The translations under genes and the position numbers were made by a program. Shown here piece by piece: positions 50,387 through 58,743 of a DNA stretch of 64,000 nucleotides (positions are counted from its first letter, which is position 1; the number at the start of each line of letters is the position of its first letter). The notes under the pieces were generated by a model, which was not told where the DNA came from, made no database searches, and saw only the letters and a list, made by a program, of their open reading frames with translations. Origin of the DNA: an uncultured Nocardioides sp. Lineage in GTDB: Bacteria > Actinomycetota > Actinomycetes > Propionibacteriales > Nocardioidaceae. The DNA lies in NCBI RefSeq assembly GCF_947488515.1, contig NZ_CANKZF010000001.1, positions 1,674,001 through 1,738,000 on the forward strand. Reading direction: 5' to 3'.

Positions 50387-51466
50387 CTAGGAGCGGCGTC
50401 CCCGCGACTCGCGCAGCCTGCGCCCGCGCTCGATGTCCTTCTGCTCCTTGGCGGCAGCCTTGTCGGACTTGCGGGTGTCGCGAGGAGGCAGCTGCAGCTC
50501 CTCCTCGGCCGCGATGCCGGCCTGGAGCTGACGACCGCGCTCGAGCTCGGCGTCGAGCTCGGCACCGAAGAGCAGCGCCAGGTTGGTGATCCACAGCCAC
50601 AGCAGGAACGCGATGACACCTGCCAGCGAGCCGTAGGTCTTGTCGTAGCTGGAGAAGTTCGCCACGTAGAAGCCGAACGCGGCCGACGCGATCACCCACA
50701 CCACGATGGCGACGATCGCGCCGACGCTGATCCAGCGGAACTTGGGCTGCTTCACGTTGGGGGTGGCGTAGTAGAGCAGGGCGACGATGAGGACCACGAC
50801 GGCCAGCAGCACGGGCCACTTGGCGATGCTCCACACGGTCACGGCGGTCGACTCCAGCCCGATCGCGCTGCCCACCGCCTCGGCGGCGGGGCCCGTCAGG
50901 ACGAGTCCGAGCGCGACGAGCGCGGCCAGCAGCACCGTCACGAGCGTGATGAGGAGCATGACGGGGCGCAGCTTCCAGATCGGGCGACCCTCGTCGATCT
51001 CGTAGATGCGGTTCATCCCGCGACTGAAGGCGTTGACGTAGCCGGAGGCCGACCACAGGGCGGCGAGAAGTCCGATGACGAGCGCGAGCCCGGCGCCCTG
51101 GCTCGACGCCAGCTGGTTGATCGTCGGCTCGAGGGTGTCGGCGGCCGACGAGGCGCCGATGTCGCGCAGGATCTGCAGCAACGTGTCGACCGTCTGCTGC
51201 TGCTGGCCGACGAGGCCGACCAGCGAGAGCAGCGCGATGATGCCCGGGAAGAGCGCGAGCACGGAGTAGTAGGTCAGCGCCGCCGCGAGGTCGGTGCACT
51301 CGTCGTCCATGAACTCGCGCACGGTCTTGCGGAGCGCATAGCCCCACGTCGGCTTGGCGATGTCGCTGGGCGAGTCGGGCTTGCCCGGCGCGTCAGGAGC
51401 GGGGGCGGTCCGCTCGCGCTCCTCGCTCGTGGACTCGCCGGCGGTGGAGGTGGATCGGTTGGTCAT
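50387..51466 (-). CDS. YihY/BrkB-family membrane protein (virulence factor BrkB family)
   Basis: 359 residues from the ATG at 51466. Residues 1-50 are disordered and acidic. Then six TM segments of the YihY/UPF0761 fold: FMDDECTDLAAALTYYSVLALFPGIIALLSLVGL, LALVIGLLAALWSASGYVNAFSRGMNRIYEIDEGRPIWKLRP, VMLLITLVTVLLAALVALGLVL, PVLLAVVVLIVALLYYATPNVKQPKFRWISVGAIVAIVVWVIASAAFGFYV and WITNLALLFGAELDAELERGRQLQAG are the fold signatures. Often called ribonuclease BN by error in old annotation. The C-tail is a charged helix. Its 5' flank is the hairpin array at 51535. Confidence 0.9.
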   Translation of the reverse strand: MTNRSTSTAGESTSEERERTAPAPDAPGKPDSPSDIAKPTWGYALRKTVREFMDDECTDLAAALTYYSVLALFPGIIALLSLVGLVGQQQQTVDTLLQILRDIGASSAADTLEPTINQLASSQGAGLALVIGLLAALWSASGYVNAFSRGMNRIYEIDEGRPIWKLRPVMLLITLVTVLLAALVALGLVLTGPAAEAVGSAIGLESTAVTVWSIAKWPVLLAVVVLIVALLYYATPNVKQPKFRWISVGAIVAIVVWVIASAAFGFYVANFSSYDKTYGSLAGVIAFLLWLWITNLALLFGAELDAELERGRQLQAGIAAEEELQLPPRDTRKSDKAAAKEQKDIERGRRLRESRGRRS

Positions 51467-51534
51467 GTCACCCAGTGCCCGCGCGGGGGCGGCCCATGCG
51501 GGGTCGGGCCACTCACGGGTGGGTCGCTCCGCGT

Positions 51535-51804
51535 GGTGGCGGCAGATCGCAGCCTGACCGCCCCCGGAGAGGCAAGGTGCCGCCACCCAACGGGAGTGGC
51601 GGGAGGTGGTGGCGGCAGATCGCAGCCGGATCACCCCCGCAGAGGCAAGGTGCCGCCACCCAGAAGGGGGCGGCCTGGGGTGGCGGCAGATCGCAGCCGG
51701 ACCACCCCCGGAGAGGCAATGTGCCGCCACCCAGCAGGGGTGGCGGCAAGGGGTGGCGGCAGATCGCAGCAACATCACCCCCGGAGACGCAAGGTGCCGC
51801 CACC
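51535..51804. repeat. Array of four GGTGGCGGCA hairpin elements, about 72-bp period
   Basis: Units at 51535-51588, 51608-51661, 51679-51732 and 51752-51804 start 73, 71 and 73 bases apart. Each begins GGTGGCGGCAGATCGCAG and ends TGCCGCCACC, giving a perfect ten-base stem and about 33 bases inside (CCCCCGGAGAGGCAAGG core). A truncated GGTGGCGGCAA lies between the last two. Gaps are 17-19 bases. The 364-base gap 51467-51830 holds no gene apart from this array. The same element occurs at 6989-7115. Confidence 0.9.
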
Positions 51805-51830
51805 ACCGGACCCGGTCGACCGAGCACCGC

Positions 51831-52769
51831 TCACCCGTCCCGGGCGACCTCGCGCAGCAGCCGGGCGAAGCGGCGGTTGACGTCGCGGGTGGCGTCGGCC
51901 GCCGCGCGGCTCACGTGGCCCTGGTCCATGAAGCCGTGGATCATCCCGTCGCAGCGGACGGCGTCGACGCGCACGCCCGCGGCGGCGAGCGCGGCGGCGT
52001 ACGCCTCCCCCTCGTCGCGGAGGAGGTCGCACCCGGCGGTGGCGACCACGGCCGGCGGCAGCCCGGTCAGGTCGCCGTGCAGCGGCGAGTGCCGCCAGTC
52101 GCCCGGTGCCGGCGCCTCGCCGGAGAAGTAGAGGGTGTTGATGTAGTCGGTCATCTCCGTCGTCAGGAGGTGGCCGGTGCCGAACTCGTCCTTCGACGGG
52201 TGGTGGCCGAGCAGGTCGGTGGCAGGGTAGATCAGCAGCTGCGCCGCGATCTCCACCTCGCCGCGCAGCTCCTGCGTCGCGATGGCCGCGAGGTTGCCGC
52301 CTGCCGAGTCGCCCGCGACGGCGAGCACGTCGGAGCTGCCGTACGACTCCAGTCGTGCCGCGACGGCACGCACCGCGCGGACGGCGTCGTGGGTGGCGGC
52401 GGGCCACGGGTGCTCGGGCGCGAGGCGGTAGTCGACGCTCACGAACACCGCGCCGGTGTCGCGGACCAGCCGGCGCACGACCTGGTCGTGGGTGTCGATG
52501 TCCCCGCGGAACCAGCCGCCGCCGTGGAGGTAGACGACCGTCGCGACCGGGCCGTCGACGGCCGCCGGCCGGTAGACGCGCACCGGCAGCCCGTCGAGCA
52601 CCTCGTCGGCCACCGCCCCGATGCGTACGACGTCCTCCGGACGCACGCTGTCGACGCGCAGCGCCCGCATGCCGGCGCGCGCCTCGGGGATGGGCATCTC
52701 CGAGACGGGTCGGCCGCGCTTCCTCTCGACCTCGCCGATGAAGACGGCGAGGTCGGGGTCGAGCGGCAC
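51831..52769 (-). CDS. Alpha/beta hydrolase, hormone-sensitive-lipase family esterase
   Basis: 312 residues, GTG start. The HSL oxyanion motif is VVYLHGGGWFRGD (about 80-92), the catalytic nucleophile VAGDSAGGNLAAIA (about 150-163, Ser), the histidine CDGMIHGFM near the end. It hydrolyses esters or lactones in the cytoplasm. It starts 12 bases after gudD and is last in the operon kdgD-ald-gudD-this gene. That position suggests it might open a glucarolactone or deacylate a uronate ester before GudD; that is inference from context. Confidence 0.85.
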   Translation of the reverse strand: MPLDPDLAVFIGEVERKRGRPVSEMPIPEARAGMRALRVDSVRPEDVVRIGAVADEVLDGLPVRVYRPAAVDGPVATVVYLHGGGWFRGDIDTHDQVVRRLVRDTGAVFVSVDYRLAPEHPWPAATHDAVRAVRAVAARLESYGSSDVLAVAGDSAGGNLAAIATQELRGEVEIAAQLLIYPATDLLGHHPSKDEFGTGHLLTTEMTDYINTLYFSGEAPAPGDWRHSPLHGDLTGLPPAVVATAGCDLLRDEGEAYAAALAAAGVRVDAVRCDGMIHGFMDQGHVSRAAADATRDVNRRFARLLREVARDG

Positions 52770-52781
52770 CTCAGCGCACCG

Positions 52782-54179
52782 TCATCGGACGAGGCAGGGG
52801 CGCTTCGGGTCGAAGGCCCAGTCGTCGACGAGGTACTGCATGGCGATCGCGTCGTCGCGGGCGCCGAGGCCGTGCTCGAGGTAGAGCTCGTGCGCCTGCG
52901 CCAGCCGGTCGCGGTCGAGCGTCACGCCGAGCCCCGGAGTCGTCGGCACCTCGATCGCGCCGTTGCGGATCTCGAGCGGCTGCTCGGTCAGGCCCTGGCC
53001 GTCCTGCCAGATCCAGTGCGTGTCGAGCGCGGTGATCTCGCCCGGTGCGGCCGCGCCGACCTGGGTGAACATCGCCAGCGAGACGTCGAAGTGGTTGTTG
53101 GAGTGCGAGCCCCACGTCAGGCCGAAGTCGTGGCACAGCTGGGCGACCCGGACGGAGCCCGCCATCGTCCAGAAGTGCGGGTCGGCGAGCGGGATGTCGA
53201 CGGCGTTGGTGCGCACCGCGTCGGCCATCTGGCGCCAGTCGGTGGCGACCATGTTGGTGGCCGTGCGCAGGCCGGTGCGGCGCTTGAACTGGGCCATCAC
53301 CTCGCGCCCGGAGTAGCCGCCCTCGGCGCCGCACGGGTCCTCGGCGTAGGCGAGCACGTCGTCCTTGCCCGTCAGCAGGCGGACGGCGTCCTCGAGCAGC
53401 CAACCGCCGTTGGGGTCGAGCGTGATCCGCGCGTCGGGGAAGCGCTCGTGCAGCGCGGTGACGGCCGCGACCTCCTCCTCGCCGGGCAGCACGCCGCCCT
53501 TGAGCTTGAAGTCGGTGAAGCCGTAGCGGGCCTGCGCGGCCTCGGCGAGGCGGACGACCGCCTCGGGGGTCATCGCCTCCTCGCGGCGGACCTTCCCCCA
53601 GTCGTCGTCACCGCCCGACTCGGCGGACGACCGCAGGTAGGGCAGGTCGGTGCGGTCGGGGTCGCCGACGTAGAAGAGGTAGCCGAGCATCGGCACGCTC
53701 GTCCGCTGCTGGCCGTCGCCGAGGAGCTCAGCGACCGGTACGCCGAGCGCCTGGCCCGACAGGTCGAGCAGCGCCGACTCGAGCGCCGTCACCGCGTGGA
53801 TGGTGGTACGGAGGTCGAAGGTCTGCAGGCCGCGCCCGCCGGCGTCGCGGTCGGCGTACGCCGCGGCGACGCGACGCAGCAGGGTGCGGAACATCGCGAC
53901 GGGCTGGCCGACGAGGATCTCGGCCGCGTCGGCGATCGTCTGCCTGATCGCCTCGCCGCCGGGCACCTCGCCGAGGCCCTCGCGCCCCTCGGAGTCGGTG
54001 ACGATCGCGATGTTGCGGGTGAAGAACGGGCCGTGGGCGCCGCTCAGGTTCAGCAGCATCGAGTCGTGCCCGGCGACCGGGACGACGTCGACCTTCGCGA
54101 TCGTGCTCGTTCTCCTGGGGTCCCCGCCGAGCTGTTCGGAGGAGCGGAGCGGGGGAGAAGAAGTCGGTGGGGTGTTCAC
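52782..54179 (-). CDS. gudD: Glucarate dehydratase GudD
   Basis: 465 residues, enolase superfamily, mandelate-racemase/glucarate-dehydratase group. [17 protein letters not shown] holds the catalytic Lys pair, [13 protein letters not shown] the metal Asp and Asn, and [24 protein letters not shown] the catalytic His (about 350-370). [17 protein letters not shown] is the classic C-terminus. It removes water from D-glucarate to give 5-dehydro-4-deoxy-D-glucarate. About 27 residues precede the domain. GTG start overlaps the dehydrogenase stop by four bases (GTGA). Confidence 0.95.
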   Translation of the reverse strand: MNTPPTSSPPLRSSEQLGGDPRRTSTIAKVDVVPVAGHDSMLLNLSGAHGPFFTRNIAIVTDSEGREGLGEVPGGEAIRQTIADAAEILVGQPVAMFRTLLRRVAAAYADRDAGGRGLQTFDLRTTIHAVTALESALLDLSGQALGVPVAELLGDGQQRTSVPMLGYLFYVGDPDRTDLPYLRSSAESGGDDDWGKVRREEAMTPEAVVRLAEAAQARYGFTDFKLKGGVLPGEEEVAAVTALHERFPDARITLDPNGGWLLEDAVRLLTGKDDVLAYAEDPCGAEGGYSGREVMAQFKRRTGLRTATNMVATDWRQMADAVRTNAVDIPLADPHFWTMAGSVRVAQLCHDFGLTWGSHSNNHFDVSLAMFTQVGAAAPGEITALDTHWIWQDGQGLTEQPLEIRNGAIEVPTTPGLGVTLDRDRLAQAHELYLEHGLGARDDAIAMQYLVDDWAFDPKRPCLVR

Positions 54180-55672
54180 TCGAGGACTCCGTCGAGGCGG
54201 CGGCGCAGGCCCCAGGGGTTGTCGTCGCGGACGGCGGCGGGGAGCAGCGCGGCCGGCACGTCCTGGTAGGCGACCGGACGCTGGAAGCGCTCGATGGCGA
54301 GGCTCCCGACGCTGGTGCTGCGCGAGTCGGACGTGGCCGGGTAGGGACCGCCGTGGACCATCGCGTGGCCGACCTCGACACCGGTCGGCCAGCCGTTGAA
54401 GAGCACCCGGCCGGCCTTGAGCTCGAGGACGGGCAGGAGCGCGGTCGCGTCCTCGACGTCGCTGTCGGTGGCGTGGACGGTCGCGGTGAGCTGGCCCTCG
54501 AGGGCCTCGAGGCGGGGCAGCAGGGCGGCCACGTCGTCGTACCTCACCACGACGCCGGCGGCGCCGAACACCTCGTCGGTCACGGTGCTGTCGTCGATCG
54601 CGAGCAGCTCGGCAGGTGCCTCGTAGACCACCGGCGCGGGGGCGTGCTCGCCGGCGGCGGAGCCCTCGCCGACGACCCGGATGCCGTCGGTGCCGCGCAG
54701 GCTGGCGGTGCCGCTGGCATAGGCGTCGGCGATGCCGGGGGTGAGCATCTGCTGGCCGGAGGCTCCGCTGACCGCCTCACCGGCTGCACGCAGGAACGCG
54801 TTGCCGCGCTCGCCGGACGGCAGGAACAGCAGGCCCGGGTTGGTGCAGAACTGGCCGGAGCCGAGCGTCAGGCTGCCGACGTACGCCTGGGCGAGCGCGG
54901 CGACGTCACCCTCGAGCGCGCCGGGCAGCACGACGACGGGGTTGATCGACGACATCTCGGCGTAGACCGGGATGGGTACGTCGCGCTCGGCGGCGGCACG
55001 GACGAGGGCGAGGCCCCCGCCACGCGAGCCGGTGAAGCCGACCGCGGCGATGCGCGGGTCGGCCACGAGCTCCTGGCCGGTCTCGATGCCACCGAGGACG
55101 AAGGAGAACGTGCCGGCGGGCAGTCCGGACTTCTCGACCGCGCGGGTGATCGCGCGGGCGACGAGGGTGCCGGTGACCGGGTGAGCCGGGTGGCCCTTCA
55201 CGACGACGGGGCAGCCGGCGGCGAGCGCCGAGGCGGTGTCGCCGCCCGCGGTGGAGAACGCGAGGGGGAAGTTGCTGGCCCCGAAGACCGCGACCGGGCC
55301 CAGCGGCACCATCCGCTGCCGGATGTCGGCGCGCGGCAGGGGCGCACGGTCCGGCAGCGCCGGGTCGATGCGCACGCCGAGGTGGTCGCCCTGCCGGACG
55401 ACGCCGGCGAACATCCGCAGCTGGCCGGTGGTGCGGCCGACCTCGCCGGTGATCCGCCCCTCGGGCAGCCCGCTCTCGCGGACCGCCTCCGGGATGATCG
55501 CGTCCTTGTCGGCCTCGATCTCGGCCGCCACCGCCTCGAGGAAGGCGCTCCGCTCCTCGGGGGTGGTGGCGCGGTACGCGGCGAACGCCTCGACGGCGGC
55601 CGCGGTGGCGGCGGCGACATCGGGCTGCTCGGAGTCGGTGCCGGCGATGATGGACGAGGAGAGGTCAGACAT
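54176..55672 (-). CDS. 2,5-dioxovalerate (alpha-ketoglutaric semialdehyde) dehydrogenase
   Basis: 498 residues, aldehyde-dehydrogenase fold of the KGSADH/AldB-type with NADP preference. [32 protein letters not shown] is the cofactor and linker region, [40 protein letters not shown] holds the catalytic Glu, [16 protein letters not shown] the catalytic Cys (about 275). It oxidises 2,5-dioxopentanoate to 2-oxoglutarate, the last step of the operon's pathway. Downstream of kdgD by 39 bases with AAGGAA as ribosome binding site. Confidence 0.93.
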   Translation of the reverse strand: MSDLSSSIIAGTDSEQPDVAAATAAAVEAFAAYRATTPEERSAFLEAVAAEIEADKDAIIPEAVRESGLPEGRITGEVGRTTGQLRMFAGVVRQGDHLGVRIDPALPDRAPLPRADIRQRMVPLGPVAVFGASNFPLAFSTAGGDTASALAAGCPVVVKGHPAHPVTGTLVARAITRAVEKSGLPAGTFSFVLGGIETGQELVADPRIAAVGFTGSRGGGLALVRAAAERDVPIPVYAEMSSINPVVVLPGALEGDVAALAQAYVGSLTLGSGQFCTNPGLLFLPSGERGNAFLRAAGEAVSGASGQQMLTPGIADAYASGTASLRGTDGIRVVGEGSAAGEHAPAPVVYEAPAELLAIDDSTVTDEVFGAAGVVVRYDDVAALLPRLEALEGQLTATVHATDSDVEDATALLPVLELKAGRVLFNGWPTGVEVGHAMVHGGPYPATSDSRSTSVGSLAIERFQRPVAYQDVPAALLPAAVRDDNPWGLRRRLDGVLE

Positions 55673-55711
55673 GGGTTCCTTCTGATCAGGGCGAGATCGG
55701 GGGTGTGGTGG

Positions 55712-56638
55712 TCAGGCCGTCGAGCCTGCCACCTTGTCCACGAGGGTCTGCAGCTCGTCGCGCTCGGCGTCGAGCAGGTCGGACAGCGGCGGGCGCACCG
55801 GACCGGCGGGGCGACCGACGGCGGCGAGGCCCGCCTTGACGATGGACACCGAGTAGCCGGGTTCGCGGTCGCGGATCTTGGTGTAGGGGATGACGAAGTC
55901 GCTGAGCATCGCGTAGACCGCCGTCCGGTCCTGGCGGCGCACGGCGGCGTAGAAGTCGAGCGCGAACTGCGGCACGAAGTTGAAGATCGCGGAGCTGTAG
56001 GTCGTCACGCCGAGCTGGAGCAGCGGCAGCGCGAAGACCTCCGCGGTGGGCAGGCCGCCGACGTAGAACAGGCGGTCGCCGAGCTGGGCGTAGGTGCGGG
56101 TCATCTGCTCGATCCCACCGACCCCGTCCTTGAAGCCGACGAGGTTGGCGCTGCGCTGGCAGGCCTGCTCGAGCGCGTCGGCGCCGAGCACGGCGTTGGC
56201 GCGCGAGTAGAAGATGACGCCGAGGCTGGTCGCGGCACACACGGCGCTGATGTGCTCGACGAGGCCGCGCTGGCCCGCCTCGGTGAGGTACGGCGGCATG
56301 AGCAGGATGCCGTCGGCGCCGGCGGCCTCCGCGGCCTTGACCTGTGCGACGGCGTTGACGGTCGAGCCGGTGGCGGGGGCGAGCACGGGCACCTTGCCGG
56401 CGGCACCGGCGATGGCGGCGCGCACGACGCGGTCGGTCTCCTCGGCGTTGAGGGAGAAGCCCTCACCGGTGCCTCCGGCGGCGAACAGCCCGGCGACGTC
56501 GTAGCCGCTCAGCCACTCGAGGTGCGAGCGGTAGGCGGGCTCGTCGAACTGGAGGTCGGCGTCGAAGTGGGTGACCGGGAACGACAGCAGGCCGCTGCCC
56601 AGGGTCTCGACGAGCTCGGTCGGGCTGTACTTCGTCAC
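55712..56638 (-). CDS. 5-dehydro-4-deoxyglucarate dehydratase (decarboxylating), KdgD
   Basis: 308 residues, DapA/N-acetylneuraminate lyase superfamily. The Schiff-base Lys is in [18 protein letters not shown] (about 168); the Tyr in [14 protein letters not shown] (about 143); [17 protein letters not shown] is the pyruvate-binding loop. It dehydrates and decarboxylates 5-dehydro-4-deoxyglucarate to 2,5-dioxopentanoate. First gene of the operon, GTG start with GAAGGACG upstream. Its leader contains a CCGTGGG/CCCACGG hairpin (56657-56677). Confidence 0.94.
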   Translation of the reverse strand: MTKYSPTELVETLGSGLLSFPVTHFDADLQFDEPAYRSHLEWLSGYDVAGLFAAGGTGEGFSLNAEETDRVVRAAIAGAAGKVPVLAPATGSTVNAVAQVKAAEAAGADGILLMPPYLTEAGQRGLVEHISAVCAATSLGVIFYSRANAVLGADALEQACQRSANLVGFKDGVGGIEQMTRTYAQLGDRLFYVGGLPTAEVFALPLLQLGVTTYSSAIFNFVPQFALDFYAAVRRQDRTAVYAMLSDFVIPYTKIRDREPGYSVSIVKAGLAAVGRPAGPVRPPLSDLLDAERDELQTLVDKVAGSTA

Positions 56639-56694
56639 GCTGCGTCCTTCGGTCGGCCGTGGGTCGGTGCCCCACGGATGTGGCGGTGCTCACC

Positions 56695-56724
56695 AACCTA
56701 GGAAGACCTGACGATGCCTGTCCA
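56695..56724 (-). promoter_or_regulatory. Promoter of the glucarate operon
   Basis: Minus strand: -35-like TGGACA (56724-56719), 18-base spacer, -10 TAGGTT (56700-56695). The leader of about 50 bases contains a seven-base hairpin (CCGTGGG...CCCACGG, 56657-56677) just upstream of the ribosome binding site. No regulator gene is adjacent. Confidence 0.5.
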
Positions 56725-56760
56725 AGCCCGTTTCTGAATCCAGTGATGCCTTGGGGGTAT

Positions 56761-57222
56761 CTATCGGGAGAACGACCTGGTGCCGAGCCAGCGCGGGACG
56801 CTCGAGCGGTACGCGGCGTAGTCGGCACCGAAGCGATCGGCGAGCGCACGCTCCTCGGCCGCGATCTGGAAGCGGTCGATGACCGTCACGAAGACGGCGA
56901 CCGGCAGGACGCCCGCCCAGGAACCCCGGCGGAGCGCGTTGGCGACGAGCAGGCCGGCCATCCCGACGTACATCGGGTTGCGGGTTCGGGAGTTGGGCCC
57001 CGAGACGACCAGGGACGACGCCTTGGAGGGGTCGAACGGCTCGACGGTCGTGTGCTGTGCCCGGAACCGGCTCGCCGCTCCGCCCGCCAGCGCGACCGAG
57101 GTCGCAGCCGTGACGGCCGCGGCCGCCTGCCTGAGTCCGGAGGACGGCGGCGCCCCGCGGGACAGGCCGCGCTGGGCGAGCGCGGCCACGAGCGCGAGGA
57201 ACGGCGGCGGCGGGCGCTTCAT
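56761..57222 (-). CDS. Isoprenylcysteine carboxyl methyltransferase-like membrane protein
   Basis: 153 residues from the ATG at 57222. Three or four hydrophobic segments and the ICMT/phospholipid methyltransferase (PEMT) signature VSGPNSRTRNPMYVGMAGLLVANAL (about 85-109), ending AAEERALADRFGADYAAYRSSVPRWL, the second consensus with the E-x-x-L-x-x-x-F-G-x-x-Y pattern. It methylates a small lipid or protein group with SAM. Substrate unknown; bacterial members act on lipids or fatty acids. Confidence 0.8.
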   Translation of the reverse strand: MKRPPPPFLALVAALAQRGLSRGAPPSSGLRQAAAAVTAATSVALAGGAASRFRAQHTTVEPFDPSKASSLVVSGPNSRTRNPMYVGMAGLLVANALRRGSWAGVLPVAVFVTVIDRFQIAAEERALADRFGADYAAYRSSVPRWLGTRSFSR

Positions 57223-57274
57223 GGGACCACGGTGCCACGGCGACCGGCCCGGGCACAGCCCTCCGGCGCTGCCG

Positions 57275-57280
57275 TACGGT
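57275..57280 (+). promoter_or_regulatory. -10 hexamer TACGGT, leaderless epimerase-like gene
   Basis: The first T is 12 bases before the GTG at 57287. Confidence 0.45.
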
Positions 57281-57286
57281 GCGCCT

Positions 57287-58102
57287 GTGACCCCGGACGT
57301 CCTCCTCGTCGGCGCCGGCGACCTCGGCGCCGCGGTCGGCCTGCGCCTGGCCGACCTCGGCCACGGCGTGCTCGCCCTGCGGCGCAACGCCTCGCTCGTG
57401 CCCGCGCCGCTCGTCGGTCGCTCGGTCGACCTGACGCGCGCGGCCCCGGACCTGTCCGACGTACGCCCCCGCCTCGTCGTCGTCGCGCTGACCGCCCGGC
57501 CGCGGACCGAGGAGTCCTACCGGTCGACGTACGTCGACGGGATGGCGCGGGCGCTCGACGCGCTGTCCGAGCCGCCCGAGCGGGCCGTCCTCGTCTCGTC
57601 GACCGCCGTGCACGGCAGCCGCGACCTCCCCGAGCTCGAGGACGAGACGACTCCCCCGGCCCCGAGCGACGGCCCGGGCCGGATGCTCGTCGCCGCCGAG
57701 GAGGCCTTCCACGCGCGCGTCCCGCACGGAAGCGTCCTGCGACTGTCCGGGTTGTACGGCGGCGGCAGCACGCGGCTGCTCGACCAGGTCCGCGAGGGCC
57801 GGATCGACGACCCGCACCGCTGGACGAACCGCATCCACCGCACCGACGCCGCCGCGGCGGTCGTGCACCTGCTGACGATGGACGCCGCGCCGGAGCGGCT
57901 CTACCTCGGCACCGATGACGAACCGTCCCAGCTCGGGGACGTCGCTGCCTTCCTCGCCGACCGCCTGGGCGCCCCTGCTCCCCCGCCGGCCGACCCCGCA
58001 CAGGGGCACGGCAAGCGGCTGTCCGACGCGCGGCTGCGGTCGGCGGGCTGGGCGCCGACGTACCCGTCGTACCGCGAGGGCTACGCGGCGGTCGGAGGCT
58101 GA
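57287..58102 (+). CDS. NAD(P)-binding epimerase/dehydratase-like protein (atypical SDR)
   Basis: 271 residues. The Rossmann motif is VLLVGAGDLGAAVGLRLADLGH (GxGxxG, about residues 6-27). RAVLVSSTAVHGSRD holds the SDR Ser position and RMLVAAEEAFHAR replaces the usual Tyr-x-x-x-Lys, so the catalytic Lys may be lost. LRLSGLYGGG, NRIHRTDAAAAVVHLL are conserved atypical SDR segments (NAD(P)H-binding YeeZ-like). Probably not a sugar epimerase in the strict sense. Leaderless GTG start. Confidence 0.75.
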   Translation: MTPDVLLVGAGDLGAAVGLRLADLGHGVLALRRNASLVPAPLVGRSVDLTRAAPDLSDVRPRLVVVALTARPRTEESYRSTYVDGMARALDALSEPPERAVLVSSTAVHGSRDLPELEDETTPPAPSDGPGRMLVAAEEAFHARVPHGSVLRLSGLYGGGSTRLLDQVREGRIDDPHRWTNRIHRTDAAAAVVHLLTMDAAPERLYLGTDDEPSQLGDVAAFLADRLGAPAPPPADPAQGHGKRLSDARLRSAGWAPTYPSYREGYAAVGG

Positions 58103-58158
58103 GGGAGATCCCCCATCGGGGCGATGGACCGGGCGGGCCGGAGGCACAGACTGCAGGC

Positions 58159-58590
58159 ATGGCCGTCATGCCCTCGGAAGCGCAGCCGGCGATCCACGTC
58201 GACCGCCGTCGCCCGGGGCTCGCCCTCGCGGTCGCCCTCCTCGCGGCGGTGCCGTACGGCATCGGGCTGGTGCTGCCCTACTACGCCAACGGCGTCCACC
58301 TGCGCCCGGCCGGCGAGACGATCTACGCCTACGACCTCGGCACGATGTGGCCCTACGACACCGGTCTCGGCGGGGTGGTCGCGTTCATCGCCGTCGTGGG
58401 GGTGCCGACGGCGCCGTTCATCTCCGGCGGGGTGGCGATGTGGTCGTTGTTCATGGTGTGGGCCTGGTGGCGGACGCTGACCGTGCTGGAGGTCGTCCTC
58501 TACGCGGCGGCCTTCGCAGTCGGGGTCGCGACGATCGCCTGGCTGGCCACGCCGCTGGCCAACGACCTCCTCATGTGGTTCTGGGACTGA
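58159..58590 (+). CDS. Membrane protein of unknown function (143 aa)
   Basis: 143 residues with four hydrophobic segments: ALAVALLAAVPYGIGLVLPYYANGV, GGVVAFIAVVGVPTAPFISGGVAMWSLFMVWAWW and VVLYAAAFAVGVATIAWLAT. The loop LRPAGETIYAYDLGTMWPYD is notable. ATG chosen after GGAGG-type purines upstream. No named family. 57 bases after the epimerase-like gene, so possibly co-transcribed. Confidence 0.55.
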   Translation: MAVMPSEAQPAIHVDRRRPGLALAVALLAAVPYGIGLVLPYYANGVHLRPAGETIYAYDLGTMWPYDTGLGGVVAFIAVVGVPTAPFISGGVAMWSLFMVWAWWRTLTVLEVVLYAAAFAVGVATIAWLATPLANDLLMWFWD

Positions 58591-58609
58591 CCGCGCCGAC
58601 CGGCGATAC

Positions 58610-58627
58610 CCGACCCTGGCGGGTCGG
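58610..58627 (+). terminator. Hairpin after the 143-residue membrane protein gene
   Basis: CCGACCC-tggc-GGGTCGG, a perfect seven-base stem, 20 bases after the stop. Confidence 0.5.
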
Positions 58628-58743
58628 TGCAAGCCCCCCTACGGAGTGAGCCGAAGGTCTCTGGTGCCGTGTCGACGCGCCGACCTACCGTTCACGGACC
58701 TGTCGATCGCTCGGCTCGCCGGGCACAACTGATGTGGAGAAAC

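Noticed and set aside
51535-51804. CRISPR array
   Set aside because: Only four units, the 54-base units are imperfect hairpins, and gaps are 17-19 bases, too short and not unique spacer-like. No cas gene in the window.
51513-51827. Minus-strand ORF across the hairpin array
   Set aside because: Its protein is just the repeat translated (GGG/CRH blocks). No domain, no ribosome binding site, and the stem structure explains the sequence.
57287-58102. Sugar-nucleotide epimerase with intact Tyr-Lys pair
   Set aside because: The Y-x-x-x-K pair is not visible, so only an atypical SDR call is supported.
58591-58743. Possible riboswitch before the M14 peptidase
   Set aside because: I compared it by eye with cobalamin, c-di-AMP, c-di-GMP and SAM classes and found no core match. 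The TACCGT -10 at 58686 also puts most of the region outside the leader. The CCGACCC/GGGTCGG hairpin fits a terminator better.
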